NCBI GenBank assembly: GCA_945637645.1
Contig: CALZDK010000009.1
Span: forward strand, 1-19,610
Source: an uncultured Prevotella sp.
Lineage (GTDB): Bacteria; Bacteroidota; Bacteroidia; Bacteroidales; Bacteroidaceae
Reading direction: 5' to 3'
DNA: 19,610 nucleotides
Shown: piece after piece, positions 8,063 to 15,373 of the stretch
Layout of the letters: every line of letters begins with the position of its first letter
Position numbering within the stretch: position 1 is the first letter of the stretch
Notes under the pieces: generated by a model
The model's database searches: none
Seen by the model: the letters and a program-made list of their open reading frames with translations, nothing else
Told to the model about the DNA's origin: nothing
Program-made: the position numbers and the translations under genes

Positions 8063-8102
8063 AAAAAGGGAGAAACTCAGCCATGGTTTTCTCCCCTTTT
8101 TT
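8063..8102. terminator. Bidirectional terminator between GH5 and PTPS-like genes
   Basis: AAAAAAGGGAGAAA (8063-8076) pairs with TTTCTCCCCTTTTT (8089-8102) with one mismatch around a CTCAGCCATGGT loop. A-tract and T-tract flanks make it work as an intrinsic terminator in both directions. It sits 14 nt after the GH5 stop and 12 nt past the stop of the minus-strand gene. Confidence 0.75.
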
Positions 8103-8114
8103 GTTATAAGTCTC

Positions 8115-8678
8115 CTACTTCTTATATCCGCACTTCGGGCAAACGCCATTCTCGTCGAGAGAAATGCCGCAAAGTGGGCAGCGGTCAATCTGCTTACGGT
8201 CGGTGAACTCGGCTGACGCTGCGTTAACACCACTGGTGAAGGTCAGCTTTGCGATGTTCAGCTTGTCTTTCAGCAGGTCATAGACAATCTTTATCATGCC
8301 CTCAACGGTCATTGTCTCCTTTGTTACCACTAAACGCGAGTCGGGATAGGCAGTGGCAAGCTCTGTCTTGAAAGCCTCGCCCTTCATGGTGTTGCGTGGG
8401 TGGCCGTTCTTGATGCCCTGCTTCTCGTAAACGTCGAGGATGGCTGGCAGCAGAGGGTCGTCCTCGCGAAGAATGAGAGCGTGGTCGAAATTCTTCAGCA
8501 CGTCCCATGCCACTTTCTGTATCTCGTTGCATGGATAAACCATGTTCACTCCCTCGTTCACGGTGTCCTCAACCTCTATGGTCAAAACGCCTGTGTGACC
8601 GTGGAGATACTGAGCCTCGCCCTGAAAGCCATAGAAACGGTGTGCATACTGCAAGTCGAAAGTTGTGATACTTCTCAT
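8115..8678 (-). CDS. PTPS/QueD-like protein with C-terminal zinc ribbon
   Basis: This 187-residue protein belongs to the 6-pyruvoyl-tetrahydropterin synthase superfamily, whose QueD members make 6-carboxytetrahydropterin for queuosine and 7-deazaguanine synthesis. The zinc-binding histidines are visible as H13 (YAHRF) and H26/H28 (LHGH), and D65-H66 and E126 (TVEG) fit the remaining active-site positions. Two features are unusual. The catalytic Cys normally four residues before HGH is A22 here, and a zinc ribbon (C167, C170, C180, C183) is appended, making the protein longer than the roughly 120-residue QueD. A PTPS-fold enzyme with a changed reaction is therefore possible. No queC, queE or queF is in the window. 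An AGGAG site lies 9 nt before the ATG. Confidence 0.8.
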   Translation of the reverse strand: MRSITTFDLQYAHRFYGFQGEAQYLHGHTGVLTIEVEDTVNEGVNMVYPCNEIQKVAWDVLKNFDHALILREDDPLLPAILDVYEKQGIKNGHPRNTMKGEAFKTELATAYPDSRLVVTKETMTVEGMIKIVYDLLKDKLNIAKLTFTSGVNAASAEFTDRKQIDRCPLCGISLDENGVCPKCGYKK

Positions 8679-8730
8679 AATTCTTTTCTCCTATAAGTTT
8701 TATTTGTCCAACAATGTTTTTTATTTGATG

Positions 8731-8762
8731 CAAAGTTAGGACTTTTACGAGAAACTTGCAAA
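8731..8762 (-). promoter_or_regulatory. Promoter of the PTPS-like gene
   Basis: On the minus strand, TTTG (8762-8759), a 20-nt spacer and TAACTTTG (8738-8731) exactly match the Bacteroidetes -33/-7 consensus. The gene is thus likely transcribed separately from the CDF gene upstream. A weak AT-only hairpin (8782-8798, stem AATAGA/TCTATT) just past the CDF stop may help end the preceding transcript. Confidence 0.7.
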
Positions 8763-8799
8763 CTGAAAATGTCAATACAATAATAGATTTTCTCTATTT

Positions 8800-9696
8800 T
8801 TATTGCTCGCAGTCGTGGTTGGGGCACACACATTCCGTGGTTTCAAACTCCAGTGTGGAGTGGCTGATGCCTGTTTTCCAAAGACTTTCCTTCAGCTGCT
8901 GTTTCGTTTGCTCCATCAGCGACAAGTCTTCTACAACAATATGCGCCGTGAGGGCATTTTCAGTGGTGCTTATAGCCCATACGTGGATGTGGTGGACATC
9001 AACAACATGGGGCAGTGAACGCATCTTTGTCTCAATGTCGTGAAGGTCAATGCCTTCGGGCATTCCGTCCATGGAGAGGCGAAGGCTCGCGGAGAGAAGT
9101 CCCCAGGTGGAGATGAGTATGACAATGGCGATTATTAAGCTGACAATAGGGTCGATGAGATTCCAGCCAGTGAGAGTGATTATCACTCCCGACACCACCA
9201 CACCAAGCGACACAAGGGTGTCGGCTGCCATGTGGAGGAACGCTCCACGCACGTTGATGTCGGTCTTCTGACCACGCATAAGCAGCAACGCCGTAAGTCC
9301 GTTTATCACTATTCCCACGGCTGCTGTCCAAGACACTGCCTCGCCGTTAACGGCGGCAGGGGAGTAAAACTTGTGAATGCTCTCTATCACTATGGCACCT
9401 ACGGCAATGAGCAGCACTATGGCGTTGAGAAGCGAGATGAGCACCGTGCTCTTCCTGTAGCCGTAGGTGAAACGGTGGTTGGCATGGATTGCCGACAGCT
9501 TCAGGGCAACAAGCACCATGACGAGGCTGAACACGTCGCTGAGGTTATGACCTGCGTCGGAGAGCAGTGAGAGCGAGTTCTCCAATAGTCCTACCGCTGC
9601 TTCCACCGCAACAAACAGAAGGTTGAGCACTATGGAGAGTATCAGTATTCCTTCCTTTCCTCCTGTCTTTGGTATGTGATGATGATGATGACTCAT
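8800..9696 (-). CDS. Cation diffusion facilitator (ZitB/CzcD-like Zn/Cd exporter)
   Basis: This 298-residue inner-membrane antiporter exports divalent metal ions, probably Zn2+ or Cd2+, using the proton gradient. Six hydrophobic segments fall at about 15-37, 44-67, 83-105, 122-141, 153-175 and 182-205. The intramembrane metal site is shown by HNLSD (H50, D54) in TM2 and HMAAD (H155, D159) in TM5, the HxxxD pair typical of zinc and cadmium members. A cytoplasmic dimerisation domain follows (about 206-290), with HHIHVW (235-240). The ends are metal-rich: five His in a row at 3-7 and a Cys-rich tail (ECVCPNHDCEQ). The ATG overlaps the glycosyltransferase stop by 4 nt, which implies translational coupling. 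Confidence 0.92.
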   Translation of the reverse strand: MSHHHHHIPKTGGKEGILILSIVLNLLFVAVEAAVGLLENSLSLLSDAGHNLSDVFSLVMVLVALKLSAIHANHRFTYGYRKSTVLISLLNAIVLLIAVGAIVIESIHKFYSPAAVNGEAVSWTAAVGIVINGLTALLLMRGQKTDINVRGAFLHMAADTLVSLGVVVSGVIITLTGWNLIDPIVSLIIAIVILISTWGLLSASLRLSMDGMPEGIDLHDIETKMRSLPHVVDVHHIHVWAISTTENALTAHIVVEDLSLMEQTKQQLKESLWKTGISHSTLEFETTECVCPNHDCEQ

Positions 9697-10832
9697 TTTT
9701 GTTCGGTTTTTATTTTTTCATACACATTGTGTAGTTGTATCGCAAGGTTTATGTCGGTGAAAAGTTTTGCGTGGTCAAGTCCTGCTTTTATCATCTGCTG
9801 GCGCAAATCTGCGTCACCCATAACTTTATGCAATGCTTCAGCCATAGCTTCAGCATCGTTGGGGTCAACATAGATGGAACCTGGACCTCCCGCTTCCTCA
9901 AGGCATGATCCTGTGCAGCCAATGGCTGGCAAACGGCTGCTTATCGCCTCAAGCAGAGGAATGCCGAAACCCTCTATGCGCGAGGGATAGACAAAGGCTG
10001 TGGCAAGACGATAGAACGACGGAAGGTCGGCAAAAGGCACGTTGTGAAAGAACAAGAACCTGTCACGAATACCGTTTTTCTCCAAATAGGCTACAATATC
10101 GTCGGCATATTTCGTCCGCTTCCCAACAGCCACAACCTTAAAATCCTCTCCCTTCTCACCTTTCTTGATGGCTTTCGCCACGAGCATAAGGTTTTTTCTT
10201 TCCTCAATGCTTCCTACGTAAAGCACGAAGCGCCGGGGGAGAGAATAGCGGTTTCTCACTTCCTCAAGTTTTTCTTGCGCTATGGGAGCTGAGAAGGCGG
10301 GGTCGCAACCTTGATATACAACGTCGATTTTTTCCTCCGCAGTGCCGTAATAGCGCATTATCTCACGCTTGGTGTATTCGCTCACCGCAATCACCCTGTC
10401 GGCATGCTTGCAGGCGAGTCGGAACTTCAGGTCGTAAATCTTGCGGTCTATCCAATGGTAGTATTCCGGACAGTGGAGGAATATGAGGTCGTGGATGGTC
10501 ACAACCGATGGGCAACGCGCACTGACGATGTTCAGCGGCAGCTCGTTGCTTAGTCCGTGGAAGAGGTCTATCTTGTCGCGCCTGATGTAGCCGCTTATTC
10601 CCCACACTCGCCAAAAACTGCGGAGCCTCGTCCAGAAACCTTTTGGAAAGACACTCTTGCTGCTTGCCTTTGGAAAGAGGGGAAGAAATTGTGTCTTCCT
10701 TGGATTGGGCAGATAGAGATATTGCTCGTCCTCGGGAAACTGCTGTTGCAGAATCCTGAGCACGAAACGGCTGTAGTTGCCAAGCCCTGTACGGTTTTGT
10801 GCGGCTCTCTTTGCGTCAAATCCTATTCTCAT
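9693..10832 (-). CDS. GT4 family glycosyltransferase (group 1)
   Basis: This 379-residue cytoplasmic, membrane-associated GT-B enzyme transfers a sugar from a nucleotide donor to a glycan or lipid acceptor. The N-terminal domain has the acceptor loop TGLGNYSRFV (15-24) and TIHDLIFLHCPEYY (112-125). The C-terminal domain opens with YVGSIEERKN (205-214) and carries the donor-binding EX7E motif in RIEGFGIPLLEA (E287 to E295). It resembles mannosyl- or rhamnosyltransferases of surface polysaccharide loci, but donor and linkage cannot be read from sequence. Residues 223-229 (KKGEKGE) form a charged loop insertion whose DNA exactly repeats part of the Gly-X-Y repeat in the LTA-synthase-like gene at 13391-15262. 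It lies 10 nt after the sigma-factor gene. Confidence 0.88.
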   Translation of the reverse strand: MRIGFDAKRAAQNRTGLGNYSRFVLRILQQQFPEDEQYLYLPNPRKTQFLPLFPKASSKSVFPKGFWTRLRSFWRVWGISGYIRRDKIDLFHGLSNELPLNIVSARCPSVVTIHDLIFLHCPEYYHWIDRKIYDLKFRLACKHADRVIAVSEYTKREIMRYYGTAEEKIDVVYQGCDPAFSAPIAQEKLEEVRNRYSLPRRFVLYVGSIEERKNLMLVAKAIKKGEKGEDFKVVAVGKRTKYADDIVAYLEKNGIRDRFLFFHNVPFADLPSFYRLATAFVYPSRIEGFGIPLLEAISSRLPAIGCTGSCLEEAGGPGSIYVDPNDAEAMAEALHKVMGDADLRQQMIKAGLDHAKLFTDINLAIQLHNVYEKIKTEQK

Positions 10833-10842
10833 CGTTCTTTGC

Positions 10843-11433
10843 CTACTGAACTTTCTTCATCGCCTTCCTTATCTTCCTTTCCGCCGTTTTCCTTACCTGT
10901 CGGGCACGCTCGCGCTTGATGCACAACTGTGCCGCAATCTCAGCCAAGGAGAGTTTCTCGCGGCGTATGCCGTAGAAACAGGTGATTACTTCACGCTCAC
11001 GAGGGCTGAGAATGTCTAATGCGCCGACTATTATCTCCAATGCCGACTTGTTGTGGGCAAGGGTGTCCGACTCCTGCGCGTCGGCATTTACGAGGAGCGA
11101 GAGAAGGTTGATGTTCTCGCGTCCGCCGAGAGGAGCGTCCACGGAGAGTGGAGTGCGGCGTTTCTTCTCCACTGGTGTCATCTCCTTTCGTGGCACACGG
11201 TAGAGACCTGCCTGCTGCTCAATGGCTGCCTCTATGCTCTTCTTTATCTCAGGCAACACAAAGGCGGCGAAGCCTCCCTTTTCGGGATCGTATTTTTCCG
11301 CAGCCTTTATCATGCCTATCGTTCCCTCGCTCACGAGGTCGTCGAGTTCAAGGCCTCTACCTTGATATTTGCGTGCCGTGGAAACTACAAGTCCCATGTT
11401 TTCGGTCACGAGTTTGTTTCTTTGTTCGTTCAT
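10843..11433 (-). CDS. Short sigma-70 family factor, group 3-like
   Basis: This 196-residue sigma factor directs RNA polymerase to a set of promoters. It starts directly at region 2 (about 5-75: NMGLVVSTARKYQGRGLELDDLVSEG) with no region 1.1 or 1.2. A poorly conserved short region 3 follows (about 76-130), then region 4 with a helix-turn-helix (about 135-190: LSPREREVITCFYG and IKRERARQVRKTAERKIRKAM). In region 2.4 the aromatic pair that melts the -10 element in RpoD is Pro61-Glu62, and the specificity Gln/Thr positions are Lys65 and Glu68. The Pro resembles group 3 (SigB/SigF) factors. No anti-sigma gene is adjacent. An AGGAG site 10 nt before the ATG overlaps the end of the preceding gene, with a 4-nt gap between them. 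Confidence 0.88.
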   Translation of the reverse strand: MNEQRNKLVTENMGLVVSTARKYQGRGLELDDLVSEGTIGMIKAAEKYDPEKGGFAAFVLPEIKKSIEAAIEQQAGLYRVPRKEMTPVEKKRRTPLSVDAPLGGRENINLLSLLVNADAQESDTLAHNKSALEIIVGALDILSPREREVITCFYGIRREKLSLAEIAAQLCIKRERARQVRKTAERKIRKAMKKVQ

Positions 11434-11437
11434 ATTA

Positions 11438-13387
11438 TTATTTCTCCTTTATTGTCAATTTATTCTCATTCATTCTCGTCATATACGATTGTATGATGGC
11501 TTTCAGCTGTAGTTCCATAGCGTTTGCCACTTTCGGCTCTTTTGCAACCAAGTTTTGTTTCAGCAGCAGGTCAGTGCGGAAGCGGTAGAGGGCTTTGCTG
11601 CGTTCTCCGTCAAACTGCAGCAGGTAGTCGCCTTTGACATATTGGTATATTCCGCCTTGGTAGTTCACTGCCCATGTGTCTTTGTCGGCGGTGGTGAGGA
11701 GGTCGCAGCCGAAGGCAACGTAAGGTTTGTCGTAGCCGAGATAGCTCAGCACTGTAGGCATTATGTCTATATGCTGTGCAATGGCGTTGCGCATTCCCGG
11801 TTTCAGCGTCCCGCTTGGGTCGAAGAAGATAATTGGCGAGCAGAAGCCGCCAAGGTCGGTTTGGTAGTAGGCGTGGTCGCTGAGGTTGGTGTGGTCGCTG
11901 GTTATTACAAACAGCGTGTTCTCGTACCATGGCTCACGTCTTGCCTTCTCGAAGAATTGCCTTATGGCATTGTCGGTGTAGCGTATGCATTTGTGTATCA
12001 CTATTCCTTCTTCGGGATAAACGTCCTTATATTTCTCGGGAACTTTGTAGGGATGGTGGGATGAGGCAGTGAACACCGCCGATACAAAAGGCTGTTTGAA
12101 TTCCGACATTTTTGTGGCAAAGAACTGCAGGAATGGTTCGTCCCAGATTGCCCACATTCCGTCATAGTCGTTGTCGCCGCCAAATCGTTTGTCGGCATTG
12201 TATTCCGTTCTGCCGAAATAGTCGTCAAAGCCACAGGTGCGGGCGTAGGCTTGGAATCCCATCGACCCATTCTCCGCTCCGTGGAAGAAGGCAGAGTAGT
12301 AGCCCTTGTCCTTCAGTTCTCCCGCTATGCTGCTCACGTCGTTCATGGCTGCTGGAGTGAGGAAGAAAGGCTCCACGAACATAGGTATTCCCGACAGTAT
12401 GCTCGGCATTCCGTCGATGCTCTTTCGTCCGTTGCAGTAGGAGTAGAGGAATGTGGTGGAGTGGTTGATAAGCGAATCTACAAAAGGAGTGTAACCCTTG
12501 TATTTTCCTCCCTCGAGCCATTTGTTGTATGCTCCTATGTATTCCCTGCCGAAGCTCTCCACTATCAGGATGACGATATTCTTTTTTGAGGAGAGAGAGT
12601 TTTTTGGGGTGTGGACGGGTGAGAAGAGGGTGTTCATTTCCTCTTCTGAGAGATAATTCGGCGTGACGAAGGCTTTTTTGCCTATGGTCCTTATCACGGA
12701 GAATGGCGTGTTGAGCACTATTCCTGCCTCTAACGGATGGTCAACATATTGGTTGGCGTTGCTCAACGTTATCGGGCGCACGGCTCTCGTCCAACCTCCG
12801 CGCATTCCTGCAATGCAACAGGGAACGAAGGCTGCGAGACAGAGTGTCTGTAGGGTGTAGTAGATAATGAGTGGTTTTGTCTCCCTCCGCTTGGGAATAA
12901 CGTAGAAACGCCATAAAGCCCAAACCACAAAGAGGAAAAGCAACACCAAATACCAGTGGCGCAAAAACTCTACGCCTATGATGCCGCCAATGTTTCCCTC
13001 GTTGCCAAACTCTGAGAACACGGTGGCTGTGGTGCGTCTGCCAGTGTATTGGAAATAGACACAGTCGGCGAGGTTTGCAGCCACCATAAGAGAGTTAACC
13101 ACCACGAAAACCCATTTCGCCGCCTTCTGCCATCCTGCTTTTTCCTTCAGGTGGAGCGGAATGAGTAGCATTATGGCGTAGAGAGAGTTGGTGTAGAGTA
13201 TGGCGGAAGTGTCGAAGAGCAACGATCCGCGGAAAATGTCGGGCACAGCGCTCGATGAGAGGTTCTCTCCAAACATGCTCCAGTTTTCTGCCACAAAAGC
13301 CAGTCGGCACACCATGTAGGCAAGGTATGCTATAGCGAGGTTTGCCACCATAGCTAATGGCGAAGCTATTATATCCGGTTTTCTCAT
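11438..13387 (-). CDS. LTA synthase-like membrane phosphotransferase (Ser nucleophile)
   Basis: This 649-residue protein has about five membrane helices (about 10-34, 58-80, 90-112, 142-163, 173-195) and a periplasmic alkaline-phosphatase-superfamily domain (about 268-600). It belongs to the LtaS/MdoB group, which moves phosphoglycerol or phosphoethanolamine from phospholipid to glycans or lipids. Metal and substrate residues are in place: E277 in LIVESFG, the nucleophile position S323 in GRKSIDG, H444/H445 in TASSHHPY, and D498-H499 in VITSDH. The usual nucleophile is Thr; Ser here is a conservative change. No C/S-x-P-x-R motif is present, so it is not a formylglycine sulfatase. It lies 3 nt after the next paralog and 4 nt before the sigma-factor gene. 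The acceptor is unknown; Bacteroidetes are not known to make classical LTA. Confidence 0.85.
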   Translation of the reverse strand: MRKPDIIASPLAMVANLAIAYLAYMVCRLAFVAENWSMFGENLSSSAVPDIFRGSLLFDTSAILYTNSLYAIMLLIPLHLKEKAGWQKAAKWVFVVVNSLMVAANLADCVYFQYTGRRTTATVFSEFGNEGNIGGIIGVEFLRHWYLVLLFLFVVWALWRFYVIPKRRETKPLIIYYTLQTLCLAAFVPCCIAGMRGGWTRAVRPITLSNANQYVDHPLEAGIVLNTPFSVIRTIGKKAFVTPNYLSEEEMNTLFSPVHTPKNSLSSKKNIVILIVESFGREYIGAYNKWLEGGKYKGYTPFVDSLINHSTTFLYSYCNGRKSIDGMPSILSGIPMFVEPFFLTPAAMNDVSSIAGELKDKGYYSAFFHGAENGSMGFQAYARTCGFDDYFGRTEYNADKRFGGDNDYDGMWAIWDEPFLQFFATKMSEFKQPFVSAVFTASSHHPYKVPEKYKDVYPEEGIVIHKCIRYTDNAIRQFFEKARREPWYENTLFVITSDHTNLSDHAYYQTDLGGFCSPIIFFDPSGTLKPGMRNAIAQHIDIMPTVLSYLGYDKPYVAFGCDLLTTADKDTWAVNYQGGIYQYVKGDYLLQFDGERSKALYRFRTDLLLKQNLVAKEPKVANAMELQLKAIIQSYMTRMNENKLTIKEK

Positions 13388-13390
13388 CTT

Positions 13391-15262
13391 CTATCTGTTT
13401 CCGAAATCGTCGTAATATGTTTGCAGCAAGGCCTTTGCCTTTCTTATTCTCGTTGCGGTGGCGGCCTTCTTGTCCTTCACGTTGTCTGCCGACCGGTCTT
13501 CCCACTGTCTGTCGCTGATGATGTCATATACCGAGTAACCTGTGCTATCGGCAAATCCTATTCCCTCCTTGAAGGTGAAGAAGGCGTAGGGATAGGTGTA
13601 GTCGGCACTCAGCACGTCGCGGCTGTATTGGTAAGCCGAGTGGTCGATGCCCAATGCTCCGAGCAGTGTTGCCGCCATGTCGCTCTGGTTCATTAGGGTG
13701 TTTATTACCTTGTGTTCCTTCACTGCTCCTCCAATCCAGAGCATGGAGTTGCGGTGGTGTTCCTCGTGGCTTATGCCTTGGGGATATTGAAAGCCGTGGT
13801 CGGGAATGCACACTATGAGCAGGTCTTTCCACAGCGGTGTTTTTCTTATTCTCTCCACAAACTCGCCGAGGCAGTGGTCGGTGAAGGCAAAGGCGTTGGG
13901 AATCTCCTCTTTGAGCCTCTTGTAGGGCACTGTCCAAGGTTCGTGGCTGCTGAGTGTGAGGAAACAGATGTGCCACGGTTGGCTTTTCTGTTTCATTATC
14001 ATGTCGTAGAGGCGGTTGAAGGTCACGTCGTCGTTCACTCCCCAGGGGTTGTCCTTCTTCTCCGCGGCAGTGAAGTCAACGTCGCTGACTATTGTCTGGT
14101 AGCCTCCTGTCCTGAGATAGCTCTGCATGTTGGTGAAGTTTATGTCGCCTCCGTAGAGAAAACTGCTTGTATAGCCGTGGCTGTTGAGTGTTGAGGCAAG
14201 ACAAGGCAGTGTTCGGCTCTTGGCAGGAATCTTCATTACCGAAAGAGTCGGAAAACTGGGATAGCCGCTGAGTGTCGACACTGTGCCGCGGTCGGTGCGG
14301 AAACTGTTTGAGTAGCAGTGTGTGAACACTATTCCCTCACGTGCCAACCTGTTGTAGTTTGGCGCAATCTCAGTCCTTCCGCTAACTGCTTCCACAAACT
14401 GTCCGCCGAAGCTCTCCATAAGGATGAGGAGAATGTTTGGAGAAAGGTCTCCCTTCTCACCTTTCTCACCTTTCTCTCCCTTCTCACCTTTCTTACCTCT
14501 CTCACCTCTCACCTCGGATATTATCTCCTTCCTCTCCTCCTCGCTAAAATAGTTGAACTCGTCGGCATAGTTCTTTGTCTTGTCGAGCGAGTAGATGAGG
14601 CTGAAGGTGGGATTTACGGCAGAGTGGTTGAGGAAGGTGTCGTCAGAGAAATATACCTTGCCTATGTTGGCTGTTGATTCGCCTACACCACCACGGATGC
14701 TGATGACATAGAACGGAAGGAATACCACGAAACCTGCCGTAAACAATACTCTTTGCCTTTGAGTCCTTAGTGGCTGTAAGTGGAGTGGTGTTATGACTAT
14801 AAGAATACATGCCGTTGCTGCCACTACTACGCTTATGAATAAAAGTCGTAAGGCTATGAAACCTGCCGACACACTTGCAAAGGCTCCTTGTGGCGATTCG
14901 AGATAGCTTAGGGCAAGGGCATCGAGCTTGAATGTCCAGAAAGGATAGAGAGCCATGTCGGCAATGAAGATGATGCCAGTCACCGCGGCTATTATTATAT
15001 AATAAGGTGTGGCTATGCGACGCAGTGCGATGCTTCGCTTCAACCATGCCGTGACTACCAATGTCAGAAGTGGCAGGGCGGTGAGATAGCCAGTCATCGG
15101 AATGTCGAGATACAGTCCGTTGCACGCCATCTGCCACCAGTCGGCAATGCCATAGCTGCTGCCCTCTGGTGCGTCAACCATCATGAATATCGTCTTCTCT
15201 ACCACGAATATTGCTATGATGGCAATATATAACCTTATTAAATATCCTATTCTATTCTTCAT
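13391..15262 (-). CDS. LTA synthase-like membrane phosphotransferase with collagen-like linker
   Basis: This 623-residue paralog of the downstream gene has membrane helices at about 8-28, 57-74, 84-105, 133-158 and 172-190, then a periplasmic catalytic domain (about 273-560). The active site is visible as E283 in LMESFGG, the nucleophile T323 in FRTDRG, H440 in LSSHEPW, and D488-H489 in IPDHG. Phosphoglycerol or phosphoethanolamine transfer in the envelope is the expected activity; the acceptor is unknown. Between the membrane and catalytic domains, residues 253-273 form seven perfect Gly-X-Y triplets (mostly GEK). No C/S-x-P-x-R motif is seen, so it is not a formylglycine sulfatase. A 111-nt gap with a large inverted repeat separates it from the YejM-like gene. 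Confidence 0.85.
   Translation of the reverse strand: MKNRIGYLIRLYIAIIAIFVVEKTIFMMVDAPEGSSYGIADWWQMACNGLYLDIPMTGYLTALPLLTLVVTAWLKRSIALRRIATPYYIIIAAVTGIIFIADMALYPFWTFKLDALALSYLESPQGAFASVSAGFIALRLLFISVVVAATACILIVITPLHLQPLRTQRQRVLFTAGFVVFLPFYVISIRGGVGESTANIGKVYFSDDTFLNHSAVNPTFSLIYSLDKTKNYADEFNYFSEEERKEIISEVRGERGKKGEKGEKGEKGEKGDLSPNILLILMESFGGQFVEAVSGRTEIAPNYNRLAREGIVFTHCYSNSFRTDRGTVSTLSGYPSFPTLSVMKIPAKSRTLPCLASTLNSHGYTSSFLYGGDINFTNMQSYLRTGGYQTIVSDVDFTAAEKKDNPWGVNDDVTFNRLYDMIMKQKSQPWHICFLTLSSHEPWTVPYKRLKEEIPNAFAFTDHCLGEFVERIRKTPLWKDLLIVCIPDHGFQYPQGISHEEHHRNSMLWIGGAVKEHKVINTLMNQSDMAATLLGALGIDHSAYQYSRDVLSADYTYPYAFFTFKEGIGFADSTGYSVYDIISDRQWEDRSADNVKDKKAATATRIRKAKALLQTYYDDFGNR
14444..14506 (-). repeat. 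In-frame microrepeat encoding (Gly-X-Y)7
   Basis: A 63-nt tract built of 9-nt units close to GGTGAGAAA/GGAGAGAAG encodes GER GKK GEK GEK GEK GEK GDL, with Gly at 253, 256, 259, 262, 265, 268 and 271. The unit is a multiple of three, so slippage would change linker length without shifting frame. Confidence 0.9.
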
Positions 15263-15277
15263 TATTTACTTTCTATT

Positions 15278-15368
15278 AGCCCCCTCCAGCTCCCCCAGGG
15301 GGGAGTGAAGGCTGCGCATAAAGGAAGCGCTAACGAGGCTCTCCCCCTTGGGGGAGCTGGAGGGGGCT
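15278..15368. mobile_element. MITE/REP-like inverted repeat element
   Basis: Two 28-bp arms, 15278-15305 (AGCCCCCTCCAGCTC...) and 15341-15368, are reverse complements with one mismatch and enclose a 35-nt centre. Each arm also folds on itself, as in CTCCCCC-TT-GGGGGAG (15341-15356). TTCTATT occurs just left (15271-15277) and at the right end (15368-15374), a possible 7-bp target duplication touching the first base of the neighbouring stop codon. It has no coding capacity. It lies in the only long gap of the minus-strand gene run, where it could fold in the mRNA and act as an attenuator or stabiliser. Confidence 0.7.
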
Positions 15369-15373
15369 TCTAT

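Noticed and set aside
8782..8798. A terminator after the CDF gene
   Set aside because: The stem is only six A-T pairs with no T-tract, too weak to list as a terminator on its own.
9675..9690. The His5 stretch as a cloning tag
   Set aside because: It is only five residues, sits in natural overlapping-gene context, and His-rich termini are common in CDF exporters.
14444..14520. A CRISPR-like array at the 9-nt repeat
   Set aside because: The units are contiguous with no spacers and keep the reading frame of the host gene.
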